Below are positions 45,731 to 54,582 of a DNA stretch of 64,000 bases, piece after piece. The stretch spans positions 124,001 through 188,000 of the forward strand of contig NZ_CP036287.1 of the NCBI RefSeq assembly GCF_007748095.1, written 5' to 3'. The first letter of the stretch is position 1. Each line of letters starts with the position of its first letter. This stretch comes from Engelhardtia mirabilis (GTDB lineage Bacteria; Planctomycetota; UBA1135; GCA-002686595). The position numbers and the translations under genes are program-made. The notes beneath the pieces are model-generated. The model was not told the DNA's origin, did not search any database, and saw nothing but the letters and a program-made list of their open reading frames with translations.

Positions 45731-47602
45731 TCAGCGCAGGTAGCCCAGTCGCCGCAGGGCGTCGAGGTCGTCGCTGCCCAGTACGGCCTGGGCACCGTCG
45801 GCGCTCCACAGCCTCCCGGCGGAGGCGTCGACCAGACGTCCGACGAGCCGCTGCTCGAGACCCAGAGGAATCTCGGCGATTCCGACTCGGCGGGACCCCT
45901 CGATCCGGAACCCGCGGCGCTCGAGCTCGAACCCCTGGGTCGCCGCTGCCTCGCCCCCGCTCGCCAGAAGCTGCGCGAACGCTGCGCGCTCGAGCTTGCG
46001 CGGCGCGGGCCCGCCCACGTCGGAGTCGGGACCGAGGTCGATCCACTCCCCGGCGATCCGGATGCGCCCCGTGCTGGCGCCGCCCTCGACCTCATCGACC
46101 GCCCCGCGCAGCTCGAACTCGACCTCGGTGCCCTCCGGGTAGAGCTTGATTCGCGTCACGACCGGAGGGGTGCCCTCCATTCGCAGCTTCACCATCGAGC
46201 CGACCGCGGGCTCGAGGCCCTCGGCCCCGTCGGCGAAGACCAACCGCGCCTCGGCCGCGCGCTCGTAGTGCCGCCCTCCCAGACCGATCCAACTGTCGTC
46301 GATCCCGTCCAGCGGGCCCTTCAGCTCCGCGGGATCGTCCACGTCGTCGTCGCCCTCATCGACCTCACTGGCGATCCAGGTCCCCGGCCCCGGTTCGAAC
46401 TTGGCCTCGACGCGATCGCCGGGTCCGAACGGGATCCGTCCGGGGTCGGGCGCCGGAGCGAGCCAATCCAACTCCACGGCCAGGTCTCCGCGACGAAGAG
46501 TCGCCAAATAGCGATCGGGCGCCTTGTGCTCCGCAACGCGCTCGCGATCCGAGTCGGGGTCGGCGAGCCGATCGATCCCGTCGTGCGTTGCGGGCGCGTC
46601 GATGCCCGCGGCCGCGATCAGCGTGGGGAACAGGTCCAGCAGCGACACCGGTGCCGAGCTGCGGCGCGCCTCGATCCCCGGGCCGCTGATGATGAAGGGC
46701 ACGTGCAGCAGCTCCTGACCGAGGCCGTAGCCGTGGCCGAAGCGCCCGTTCTCACCCAAGGCCTCACCGTGGTCGGAGACGAAGGCGAAGACCAGGTTGT
46801 CCGTCAGTCCACGCTGCTCGAGTCCCTCGAACAACAGGCGCAGCTGATCGTCCTGGTAGCGCAGGGCTCCGTCGTAGAGCGAGTCGAGCTGGTCTTGATC
46901 GGTCGTCGTCCAGGCCAGCTCGCCGTCCTCGACGGCATCGAACAGGTCGGCCGAGGAGCGCGCCTGGAAGCGGCGCACATCCGCGAGCGCCGTGAATCGA
47001 CCGGCGTACTCGTCGGGGATCTCCCAGGGCCAGTGGGCGTCGATCGTGTGCAGGTAGAGGTAGAAGGGCTCGTTCCCGTCGAGACTGTCGAGCCAGTCCA
47101 GTGCCTCCCAGCGAATCGCACGGCTGTCGCCGACTCGGTCGCGGTAGGAATCGAACCCTTGCTCCAGTCCCAGACCGGGCCGCAGGTGCCCGTTCTTGAC
47201 GAAGCCTGCCGTCCGGTAGCCGGCACCCTCGAACACCTCAGCCAGGGTCGTCGAATCGTCCGGGAGCAGGTCGGAGACCACTCCGGCTGCCTCCTTGCTG
47301 GAGCCGTCGTAGACCCCGTGGTGTGCCGGCAGGGTTCCCGTCATGAACGACGACACCGAAGGCTTGGTCCAGCCAGCGGTGCTCCAGGCGTCGTCGAAGA
47401 TCAGCCCCTTCTGCGCGAGCTCGGACAGGAACGGAGTCGTGGGGTGCTTCTCGTAGCCGTAGGGTGTGAGCCGATCGGCTCGAACCGTGTCCCAGCAGAT
47501 CAGGATCACGTTGGGTTGCGATGTGCCCTCCGGGCCCAACGCCTGTGGATTGGAGCCGCAGGCAGCGAGTAAGAGCAGCGCGACAGGGGTTGTGAACTTC
47601 AC
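45731..47602 (-). CDS. Sulfatase/phosphatase-superfamily lipoprotein
   Basis: This 623-residue protein has a lipoprotein signal (LLLLAAC, Cys15) and a sulfatase fold: NVILICWDTVRADRLTPYGY with the first metal Asp, and VFAFVSDHGEALGENGRFGHG with the Asp-His metal pair. At the nucleophile site, where sulfatases have C/S-x-P-S-R, it reads WTKPSVSSFMTG, so the residue is Thr. Thr nucleophiles occur in phosphodiesterase-like members of the superfamily, so it may be a phospho- rather than sulfo-hydrolase. About 280 C-terminal residues are an extra beta-rich domain. It is the last gene of the glycan operon, 15 bp after the barrel gene, and sits at a membrane surface. Confidence 0.88.
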   Translation of the reverse strand: MKFTTPVALLLLAACGSNPQALGPEGTSQPNVILICWDTVRADRLTPYGYEKHPTTPFLSELAQKGLIFDDAWSTAGWTKPSVSSFMTGTLPAHHGVYDGSSKEAAGVVSDLLPDDSTTLAEVFEGAGYRTAGFVKNGHLRPGLGLEQGFDSYRDRVGDSRAIRWEALDWLDSLDGNEPFYLYLHTIDAHWPWEIPDEYAGRFTALADVRRFQARSSADLFDAVEDGELAWTTTDQDQLDSLYDGALRYQDDQLRLLFEGLEQRGLTDNLVFAFVSDHGEALGENGRFGHGYGLGQELLHVPFIISGPGIEARRSSAPVSLLDLFPTLIAAAGIDAPATHDGIDRLADPDSDRERVAEHKAPDRYLATLRRGDLAVELDWLAPAPDPGRIPFGPGDRVEAKFEPGPGTWIASEVDEGDDDVDDPAELKGPLDGIDDSWIGLGGRHYERAAEARLVFADGAEGLEPAVGSMVKLRMEGTPPVVTRIKLYPEGTEVEFELRGAVDEVEGGASTGRIRIAGEWIDLGPDSDVGGPAPRKLERAAFAQLLASGGEAAATQGFELERRGFRIEGSRRVGIAEIPLGLEQRLVGRLVDASAGRLWSADGAQAVLGSDDLDALRRLGYLR

Positions 47603-47617
47603 CGCAGAGCCTCGGGG

Positions 47618-49366
47618 TCAGAATCGATAGCGGAGTTGGAAGCGCGCGAAGCGCGCTGCTTCGGAGCCGTTTGGAAACGCCACGCCGGGAAAGAAGATCC
47701 CGGCTACGAGCTCGATGTCGAGATCGCGCCAGCGGCGAGAGCCGACGACGAAGTCGAACTCGTAGCCCAGCTCGTTGTGGTACCCGTCGGGCTTCGCGTC
47801 CAGGTTCGTGCCCCGCAGGACCGTCGCCGGATCGAGTTGGTGAAACGAGTGGGCGATGAGTGAGACGCTGGTGCGCTCCTCTGGCCACCAGGATGAACCG
47901 ACCGTACCAATGGCGATGTTCGACAGCTCCGGCTCGAGGACTTCGCCGTAGTAGCGAATCGACGTCACGGTCCCGAGCCTCGCGTTGTTGTCCTCCAGGC
48001 CTGTCTGACGGTAGCCACTGTCGTTGTCCCCGCTGCCCAGGGCGTAGCCGAGGGAGAGACTGAACGGCAGCTCGTCGAACTCGAAGGTGGTGCCCACGTC
48101 GAAGGCGTAGCCGAGCACGTCGTGACCCGCCTCTTCGCCGGCGACCCCGCTCAGCTCGAGCCAGGACTCGGAGTCCGGTAGCCACTCGCCCAGCGCGCGG
48201 AAGCCGAAGTGGGTCAACTGGTCGCCACTGCCGTCCTGGAACGAGCGGTGGGTGACCCACCCCGCGAGGTGTTGATCGCGGTCCAGGTTCGAGAAGTAGG
48301 TGAACAGGTTCAGGGCATCGCGGTTGCGAGGGCTGGCCTCGCCGCCCCAGCTGGTGGCCGCTGCCAGCTCTAGCCGTGTCGACGCACCGGTGTGGATCAG
48401 GCGCAGACCGTCCAAGTTCTGGTCGTAGATCCACTCGCGAGGATCGTCGAAGTCCTGGCGACCCGCCTGGGCGTCCCAACCGCCCCCGAGGGCGTTGCGC
48501 CAGTACAGCCAGGTCTCGCCTAGCCGCGTCTGCGAGACGTTCGAGGGGCCGTCCTTCTCGTCCTCCAGCCAGCGCCTGGTGAAGCGGCCTTCTGCGCGGG
48601 CGAAGAGGTCGTCGGCAACTCGCCAGGCTAGGCGCAGGCGCGCCACGGCCTCGAGCGTCGAGCGGCCCTGGTCGACCTGATCATCCAGGTCGTACTCATC
48701 CTCGTCCGACCCCTCGATGCCGAGTTGTCCGCCGATGCGCAGCCCGGGTGCTAGTTCGATGCGCTCACGAAGCAGGTCGTCCTCGTCGACCAGGCCGACC
48801 AGCTGGGCCGGCTTCCAGCGGCGCGGGATCAACTGGATCTCATCCAGAGGCCGTTCCAGCTCGACCACCACGGTCTTCGGAACGAACACGGTGAAGCGCA
48901 TGACCTCGAGCTCGAAGCCGCCGGCGACGGCGTTGATCTCGTCGATGCGTCCAGCCAGACGGTCGCGGCCCTCGCCCCAGGGGCGGATATCGCGGGCCGA
49001 GAACTTGCCGGGACCCCGGTAGCGGCCATCGATACGAACACGGCGGCCGACCAGTGGGGTACCCGGCTCGACCCGCGTCCACTCGGTTCGTTCCGAGAGG
49101 TTGATCGGTTGTCCGAGCAGCAGCCAGCTCCCGGAGCGGTCAGGGGCGGCGCTCACCGTCCCGAGCAGCGATTCGAACTCCTCGGGCGCGGTCAGCTCGA
49201 GATCTTCGGCCAGGAAGCGCGTGCGCTCGTCGGGCCCAGTCGCCGTGACGACCTCGCCCTTGACCGTGATCCACTGTCCGGCGCGCAGGTCGTCGAGCGA
49301 CGCAGCGTCCTGCCGTGGCGTCGCGGAGGGGAGCAGGGCGGCCAGGATGAGTAGCAGCGATTGCAT
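47618..49366 (-). CDS. Alginate-export (AlgE-like) outer-membrane barrel with N-terminal beta domain
   Basis: This 582-residue protein has a signal peptide (MQSLLLILAALLPSATP). Residues about 25-140 form OB-like strands (LRAGQWITVKGEVVTATG; GRRVRIDGRYRGPGKFSARDI). From about 200 on it is a barrel of the alginate-export type: GLRIGGQLGIEG, ARAEGRFTRRWLEDE, LGETWLYWRNALGGGWDAQAGRQDF and a C-terminal strand ending RFQLRYRF (terminal Phe). Such barrels export polysaccharides through the outer membrane. The start overlaps the APH-like gene stop by one base. In this operon it is the likely exit pore for a glycan made by the glycosyltransferases. Confidence 0.85.
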   Translation of the reverse strand: MQSLLLILAALLPSATPRQDAASLDDLRAGQWITVKGEVVTATGPDERTRFLAEDLELTAPEEFESLLGTVSAAPDRSGSWLLLGQPINLSERTEWTRVEPGTPLVGRRVRIDGRYRGPGKFSARDIRPWGEGRDRLAGRIDEINAVAGGFELEVMRFTVFVPKTVVVELERPLDEIQLIPRRWKPAQLVGLVDEDDLLRERIELAPGLRIGGQLGIEGSDEDEYDLDDQVDQGRSTLEAVARLRLAWRVADDLFARAEGRFTRRWLEDEKDGPSNVSQTRLGETWLYWRNALGGGWDAQAGRQDFDDPREWIYDQNLDGLRLIHTGASTRLELAAATSWGGEASPRNRDALNLFTYFSNLDRDQHLAGWVTHRSFQDGSGDQLTHFGFRALGEWLPDSESWLELSGVAGEEAGHDVLGYAFDVGTTFEFDELPFSLSLGYALGSGDNDSGYRQTGLEDNNARLGTVTSIRYYGEVLEPELSNIAIGTVGSSWWPEERTSVSLIAHSFHQLDPATVLRGTNLDAKPDGYHNELGYEFDFVVGSRRWRDLDIELVAGIFFPGVAFPNGSEAARFARFQLRYRF

Positions 49367-50466
49367 CAGGCACTAGCGGGAACGACCTCGTCGGTGCAAC
49401 GCTCCGCGAGGCGAATGAGGTCAGCCGTGAGCGCCTGCCAGCGGGGCCGTAGCGCGTAGAGTGCGGACAGCCGCAGGAGGGCGGTGGCCTGATAGAACCG
49501 CAGTCGCGGCAGGTAGTCGGGCAGGACGTCGCGATCGAGGCCGGTCAGCAGTGCATCGCCGCAGGCGCGAACTCCGTCGGGTGTTGCCTCGGCCAGGCCT
49601 TGCAGGCGGCGCAGGGCCAGGTGAGCCAAGAGGTTCGCGACGTCGAGCAGCGGATCCGCGAGGCACAGCAGATCGAGGTCCATCAGGGTCGGCGCGCCGG
49701 TCCCCAGCAGCACTTGCCCATCGTGGAGGTCGCGGTGACAGGGAACGGGCACTGTTGGCCGAGGCGCGACGTTGCGCAGGCGTTCGAGGGTCTTGGAGTA
49801 GCCCTGGGGCTGCTGACCGAGGGCGATCACACAGCGTCGACCGCGCTCGGCCAGAACTGCCAGTTCGTCCTCGGCCGTGTGTGTCGGGAGCAGGTCGGCC
49901 AGCGGCTTCGACAGGCGCTCCTGTCCATCCTGCAGTCGCCGCAGAGCGCGGCCGATCTGTTCGAAGTCGGATTCGTCTGAAACGCGAACACGCGGCTCGA
50001 AGCCGACGACCCCCGTCAGCTTCAGAGCTGAGCGGTCGCAGTCGACGCCCAGCAGGGCAGGGATGGCGAAGCCTCCCTCGGCACCGTCGCACAGGGCCTG
50101 GGCGAGGTCATGGCGCCGAGCCGCCTCGGCCAGGCGCTTCGGCCGCAGGCCCTTCCAGAACTCGCTCCCACCTTCGCGGGGCAGCTCGACGACCATTCGC
50201 CGGCCCGGCCGCCAGGAGACCAGGCGAGTGTCCTCGGTGGCGGACGTGTACCAAGCCGCCAGCGGCAGCTCTCTCTCGTCGGCCGGCGCCAGCTCGCGCA
50301 GGACCGCCGCCGTGACCCTGAACCAGGCGCCGCCCTCGGGTCCGTCGAGCTCGATCATCAATCGATCCTTGCGATCGAGGTCGGCTCGCCGCACGCGCTG
50401 GGACACGTCGGAGATGCTGAGATACCTGCCGATCCAGTCGAGGGCGGTCGTGAGTTGCGAGGTCAC
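49366..50466 (-). CDS. APH/choline-kinase-fold phosphotransferase
   Basis: This 366-residue protein starts at GTG 50466, overlapping the upstream gene by 4 nt. It has the aminoglycoside-phosphotransferase/choline-kinase fold: the catalytic loop PCHRDLHDGQVLL (normally HGDxHxxN) and the metal loop LMDLDLLCLADPLLD. The N-terminal lobe lacks a clear ATP-loop Lys. It probably phosphorylates a sugar or glycan precursor rather than an antibiotic, because it sits between a barrel and an ABC exporter. A close paralogue lies at 61283-62386 outside the operon. Confidence 0.83.
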   Translation of the reverse strand: MTSQLTTALDWIGRYLSISDVSQRVRRADLDRKDRLMIELDGPEGGAWFRVTAAVLRELAPADERELPLAAWYTSATEDTRLVSWRPGRRMVVELPREGGSEFWKGLRPKRLAEAARRHDLAQALCDGAEGGFAIPALLGVDCDRSALKLTGVVGFEPRVRVSDESDFEQIGRALRRLQDGQERLSKPLADLLPTHTAEDELAVLAERGRRCVIALGQQPQGYSKTLERLRNVAPRPTVPVPCHRDLHDGQVLLGTGAPTLMDLDLLCLADPLLDVANLLAHLALRRLQGLAEATPDGVRACGDALLTGLDRDVLPDYLPRLRFYQATALLRLSALYALRPRWQALTADLIRLAERCTDEVVPASA

Positions 50467-51758
50467 CGGGGCGCTTTCCGATCCAAGAGGGTCTTGGCGC
50501 GATCGACCAGCAACCGCGCGCGCTCCTGCGCATCGACCTCGAGTCGTCGCACGGCGGCCGCCGCCCGTCGGACCAGCGCTACGCCAACGCGCTCGCGCAA
50601 ACCGTCTGCGGCGGGCGCTTCGCCACCGGCCAGGACGTAGGCATCGAGCAGCGGACCAGCGCACTGATTGAGGTCAGGCTCCACGCTCTCGTCCTCGGCC
50701 ACGGCGTCGGCGATCCACTCGGCCAGGTCGTCGAGCGGTTCGCCGGCGCCCAGCCGGTCGAGGTCCAACAGGCGTGTGCTGTTGTTCCCCCGCTCCACGC
50801 CGATCTGATCGGGGTGGAAGTCCCCGTGGACCCAGGCGCGCGGACTGCTCTGGATGCGTGGCAACTCCGGCAGCAACCGCTCCAGCGCCGGGAAGCGGCG
50901 GAGCAAGGGCAAGGCGTCGGAGGCGCTGTGAGGCGTCGTCGTCGCGGCGGCCTCCCAGTTGGGCAGACGATGGAGCCGGGCCAGAGCCTCGCCCGCCCGC
51001 GGTGCGCCGACGAAGTCGCCGGGCCGCGCCACGTCGACGGGCAACCACTCTTCGAAGAGCAGGCCCGAGCGGGCCTCGGTGGCCAGCAGGGCCGGCGCCA
51101 GTGCTCGGGCTTGCGCCGATTGCTCGAAGCGACGACGTTGATCGATCGTGCGCAGCGCTACCGCGCGGCGCAGGCAGCGAGCGCCGATCCCGATACGGCG
51201 CTTCTCCCCTCGAGGACCCTCGAGCCTGACGTCCATGTGGAAGACCGCTCGGGACTCCGGCCGGTAGCGCACGAGCTCGGTGGAGACGTGTTTGCGGCGC
51301 ACGCGCCAGCCGGGCATGGAGCCCTCGCGCTCGAAGAAGCGCGCGAAGCGACCGATGTCGAGGACCCGTGCCGCGCCCGGCAACTCACGATCGGCGGGGA
51401 AGCTCCAAGCCAGGCGACCCCGCTCGACGACGATCCGCAGCTCGACCTCGTGCTGGTGACCGAAGCGCCGCTTGTCGAGCTCACCTTGATCCAAGGCCCC
51501 GGCCTTGCCGTCGAGGTGCAGCTTGACCACCAGCAGTCGCTGCTGTTCGGCCCCGCCCACGCTGTAGCAGGCGGTGGTAGCGACACCCGGCTTCCACCGG
51601 GCGTAGGTCAGCTCGACCGGCGCGGACGAACCCAGTTCCGGGGCCAGCTGGGGGACCAGCTTCTCCGCCACCTCTTCGGGCGAGGGCGGCGTCAGCTCGG
51701 GCTCGCCGAGGCTGGCCGGGAGCGACAGGTCGCGGGTGTAGGTGCGCAGGCCTGTCAC
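50463..51758 (-). CDS. APH-fold phosphotransferase
   Basis: This 431-residue protein shows a full APH-type active site: WVHGDFHPDQIGV (catalytic Asp) and LLDLDRLGAGEPLDDLAEWI (metal-binding Asp). It is only distantly related to the next APH-like gene (49366-50466). Start ATG 51758 overlaps the ABC gene stop by 4 nt, so translation is coupled. Two consecutive kinases of this fold in a glycan operon suggest stepwise phosphorylation of a sugar or a phosphate decoration of the product. No resistance role is implied. Confidence 0.85.
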   Translation of the reverse strand: MTGLRTYTRDLSLPASLGEPELTPPSPEEVAEKLVPQLAPELGSSAPVELTYARWKPGVATTACYSVGGAEQQRLLVVKLHLDGKAGALDQGELDKRRFGHQHEVELRIVVERGRLAWSFPADRELPGAARVLDIGRFARFFEREGSMPGWRVRRKHVSTELVRYRPESRAVFHMDVRLEGPRGEKRRIGIGARCLRRAVALRTIDQRRRFEQSAQARALAPALLATEARSGLLFEEWLPVDVARPGDFVGAPRAGEALARLHRLPNWEAAATTTPHSASDALPLLRRFPALERLLPELPRIQSSPRAWVHGDFHPDQIGVERGNNSTRLLDLDRLGAGEPLDDLAEWIADAVAEDESVEPDLNQCAGPLLDAYVLAGGEAPAADGLRERVGVALVRRAAAAVRRLEVDAQERARLLVDRAKTLLDRKAPR

Positions 51759-53533
51759 AGCTCACCTCCGGCCGCGGCTCGCAGCACTTCGCGGTAGCGA
51801 GGAGCTCGCGACACGAGTTCTTGGTGTCTGCCCTGGTCTTCGACCCGCCCATTCTCGAGCCAGATGATCCGGTCGAAGCTGGAGAGGTCCGCGAGGTCGT
51901 GGGCGATGACCACCACGATGCGATCGTTGGCGAGGTTCCGCAGGCACTCGAGGACGCGTTCGACCCCCGGTCGGTCCAGCCCAGCGAAGGGCTCGTCGAC
52001 GATGATCACTCCGGGGTCACCCAGCAGCGTTCGCGCGAGACACAACCTCCGCATCTGCCCGCCGGAGAGACCCTTGCCAGACGAGCCAAGGACCGTATCG
52101 AGACCCTCGGGCAGGTCTTGGACCAGCTCCAAGCCGTCGGCGGTGGCCAGCGCTTCGAGCAGCTGCTCGTCCGTCGCCTCGGGTGCTGCCAGCAGCAGGT
52201 TCTCGCGCAGGCTCTCACCGAACAGCACGGACTGTTGCAGGACCAGACCCACTCGTCGGCGCAGGGGTTCCAGCTGATAACGATCGAGATTCAGGCCGTC
52301 GATCGTGATCTTGCCGCTGCTGGGGTCCTCCAGCCGAGCCATCAGCATGGCCAAGGTCGACTTGCCTGCGCCGTTGCGACCCACCAGAGCCACGAGCTCT
52401 CCGCGCTGGAGGCTCAGGTTGACGCCCGCGAGGGCCTCGTACCCGGTGGCGTAGCGATAGTGCAGGTCGCTGATCACGATGCGCTCGGGCCGGGCCGGGG
52501 GAAGCGCGGCGTCGCGGGCTTCGCGCAGGCCTGAGCGCTGGTCGAGCACGTGCAGCACTCGCTCCGCACCAGCCGTGCCGCGAGCGATGCGCTCGGCGTG
52601 GCGGGCAGCACCGCGGACAGGCTTCAACAGCCCGCGGGTGTACGAGAGGAACGCCAGCAACTCGCCTGGCGAGAGTGCGCCCTCGAGCACCCGCCAGCTA
52701 CCCAGCCCCACCGCAATGGCGAGGGCCAGGCCGAGCTGGCCCTCGACGATCGCCGACAGGGCCGATGCCAGTCGGGCCGCCTTGAGGCCCGCGCGGACGC
52801 TCGTGCGGTTGTTGCGCTTGAAGCGTCGTACCACATGGGACGCTCCCCCCAAGCTCTGGACCACTTCGCTGCCGGAGATGGCCTCGTGCAGGAAATCGGC
52901 CAGTTGCCCTTCCTTGCTGCGTTGCTTGCGAATGGCGACCGTCAGGCGCTTGGTCATCAAGCGCGTCGAGTAGAGCAGCAGCGGGCCGGCCAGCAGCACC
53001 GCGGCGGCCAGCAGGGGGTCGAGGACGAACAGCATCGCCATCACCCCCAACGCCAGAAGGAGTCGCGTGCTCAACTCGATCGTCGAGTCGATCACCATCG
53101 TGCGGACCAGCGGAACGTCGCCCATCAGGCGCACGAGGAGGTCGCCGGTCTTGTGACTCGAGTGGAACGACGGTGGCAACTGGGCCAGGTGACCGAAGAT
53201 GCGCGTGCGCAACTGACGGGTGAAGTCGTGGCCGATCTCGGCCATCCGCACCGAGCGCCAGTACTCCACCAGCGCCAGGCCCCCGGCGATTCCGAGGGCA
53301 GCGAGGGTCCCGAGAACCACCGTGCGCAGGGGTGAGTCCGCCTCGCCGGCGGCCACGGGAACCAGCGCCAGGTCGAAGATCCAGGCGATCGGCCACGGTC
53401 GGGCCAGTGCCAGCCCCGTGGCCAGCAACGACGCGCCCGCTACGACGAATAGTCCCCGTCGGTGGTGAGTGACCTCGGGACCGAAGCGGCGCGCGAGTCG
53501 GAGGGCTCGCGAGAGGCGTTCCAGGCGCTTCAT
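51755..53533 (-). CDS. ABC exporter, fused membrane and ATPase domains
   Basis: This 592-residue half-transporter starts at ATG 53533. About residues 1-330 are the six-helix membrane domain (FVVAGASLLATGLALARPWPIAWIFDL; LLLALGVMAMLFVLDPLLAAAVLLAG). The ATPase follows with Walker A GRNGAGKST, Q-loop LQQSVLF, signature LSGGQMRRLCLARTLL, Walker B VIIVDEPFAGLD and the switch His in IAHDLADL. It matches MsbA/type-I exporters that move lipids, lipid-linked glycans or peptides as homodimers. The start overlaps the upstream glycosyltransferase stop by 4 nt. The cargo is probably a lipid-linked glycan made by the same operon. Confidence 0.93.
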   Translation of the reverse strand: MKRLERLSRALRLARRFGPEVTHHRRGLFVVAGASLLATGLALARPWPIAWIFDLALVPVAAGEADSPLRTVVLGTLAALGIAGGLALVEYWRSVRMAEIGHDFTRQLRTRIFGHLAQLPPSFHSSHKTGDLLVRLMGDVPLVRTMVIDSTIELSTRLLLALGVMAMLFVLDPLLAAAVLLAGPLLLYSTRLMTKRLTVAIRKQRSKEGQLADFLHEAISGSEVVQSLGGASHVVRRFKRNNRTSVRAGLKAARLASALSAIVEGQLGLALAIAVGLGSWRVLEGALSPGELLAFLSYTRGLLKPVRGAARHAERIARGTAGAERVLHVLDQRSGLREARDAALPPARPERIVISDLHYRYATGYEALAGVNLSLQRGELVALVGRNGAGKSTLAMLMARLEDPSSGKITIDGLNLDRYQLEPLRRRVGLVLQQSVLFGESLRENLLLAAPEATDEQLLEALATADGLELVQDLPEGLDTVLGSSGKGLSGGQMRRLCLARTLLGDPGVIIVDEPFAGLDRPGVERVLECLRNLANDRIVVVIAHDLADLSSFDRIIWLENGRVEDQGRHQELVSRAPRYREVLRAAAGGEL

Positions 53534-54582
53534 CGGGTTCGACTCCGATCCCGGGCGACGTCGAGCGCGCGCTCTGCCTGGGCGTCCCAGGTCAGGCCAG
53601 CCACCGCGTGACGGCATCCCGCAGCGAGTCGCGCGCGCTCGCGGGCGTCGCAGCACAACTCGAGGGCCGCGGCGAACCAGGCATCCGCGTCGCCGGCCGG
53701 GAGCACGCGACCCGACTCACCGTCCTTCACGACCTGCGGAAGGTCGCCGCGATCGGCCACCAGCGGCACTGCTCCCACGGCCATGGCCTCGGCGAGCTTG
53801 AGGGGCGAGAACCACTCGGGGGCGTCGGGGCCGTAGGTGAGGGCGACCAGGTCGAATCGGGCCACGTAGGCGGGCACCTCGTGCGGAGCACACCAGGGCG
53901 CACGAACGACGCGGTCTGCGGGCAGCGTCCGTGCGGCGTCGAAGTCGCCCTCGCCGACGATCGCGAGCTCGAGGTCGATACCCGCCTCGATCAGTCGCGA
54001 GGCCAGCTCGACCTGGCGGTCGAATCCGTGCCAGGGTCGCAGGCGCCCGTGGAAGCCCAGCACCAAGCGGCCCGGCGTTCCGAAGCCCGGCTCGGGCGTG
54101 GGGTTCGCCAGGAAGGCGGGGTCGACGGCGTTGGCCTCGACCACGACCGTGGCGTCCCCACCGGAGCGCTGCCGCACGTACTCGGCCAGGGCGCTCGAGA
54201 CGCACAGGACACGGTCGCTGGCGAGGAAGATCTCGGCTTCGAGCAGCTCGTCGCTGCGCTCGGCGGTGCGACCGCGGTAGCGGGCTGCCTCGAGGATCAG
54301 GGGCGCATTGACCTCCAGCAGGTGGGGCACGCCATAGGTCCGGGCCAGCCGCACGGAGCGGTCGGCGCCGAGCGCGTAACGCTCGTAGATCAGGTCGATC
54401 GCTCCGCGCGCGAGCTCAGGGGCCAGCTGCGACTCGAGTCGATCGGGATCGGCCTCGTCGATGGCCAGCACCTCCGCGCCGGCGCGGGCCAAGGCGCTTC
54501 GCATCGCCAGCACATGGACCGCGGCTCCCTTGGGCTTGCCGGGCCGCACGCCCGGGTCCTGGTTCACGTAGGCGACGCGCAC
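53530..54582 (-). CDS. Glycosyltransferase family 4-like
   Basis: This 350-residue protein starts at GTG 54582. Two Rossmann-like halves are visible: N-terminal VAYVNQDPGVRPGKPKGAAVHVLAMRSAL and C-terminal LVLGFHGRLRPWHGFDRQVELAS, followed by APEWFSPLKLAEAMAVGAVPLVADRGDLPQVVKDGESG, which is the nucleotide-sugar-binding Glu-containing motif of GT-B enzymes. It moves a sugar from an NDP-sugar to a growing glycan at the cytoplasmic face. It overlaps the upstream glycosyltransferase by 19 nt. Donor and acceptor cannot be told. Confidence 0.88.
   Translation of the reverse strand: MRVAYVNQDPGVRPGKPKGAAVHVLAMRSALARAGAEVLAIDEADPDRLESQLAPELARGAIDLIYERYALGADRSVRLARTYGVPHLLEVNAPLILEAARYRGRTAERSDELLEAEIFLASDRVLCVSSALAEYVRQRSGGDATVVVEANAVDPAFLANPTPEPGFGTPGRLVLGFHGRLRPWHGFDRQVELASRLIEAGIDLELAIVGEGDFDAARTLPADRVVRAPWCAPHEVPAYVARFDLVALTYGPDAPEWFSPLKLAEAMAVGAVPLVADRGDLPQVVKDGESGRVLPAGDADAWFAAALELCCDARERARLAAGCRHAVAGLTWDAQAERALDVARDRSRTR

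Noticed and set aside
45307..46095. Frameshift or pseudogene explanation for the split thioredoxin-like gene
   Set aside because: Both halves are in the same frame, separated only by one TGA at the exact Cys position of the redox motif, so Sec is simpler than decay.
50463..51758. Aminoglycoside resistance gene
   Set aside because: Only the kinase fold is shared; context within a glycan operon and low similarity to known resistance enzymes argue against it.
53525..53560. Possible tRNA T-arm (GGGTTCGACTCC)
   Set aside because: No matching acceptor, D or anticodon arms around it; it lies at the start of the ABC exporter gene.
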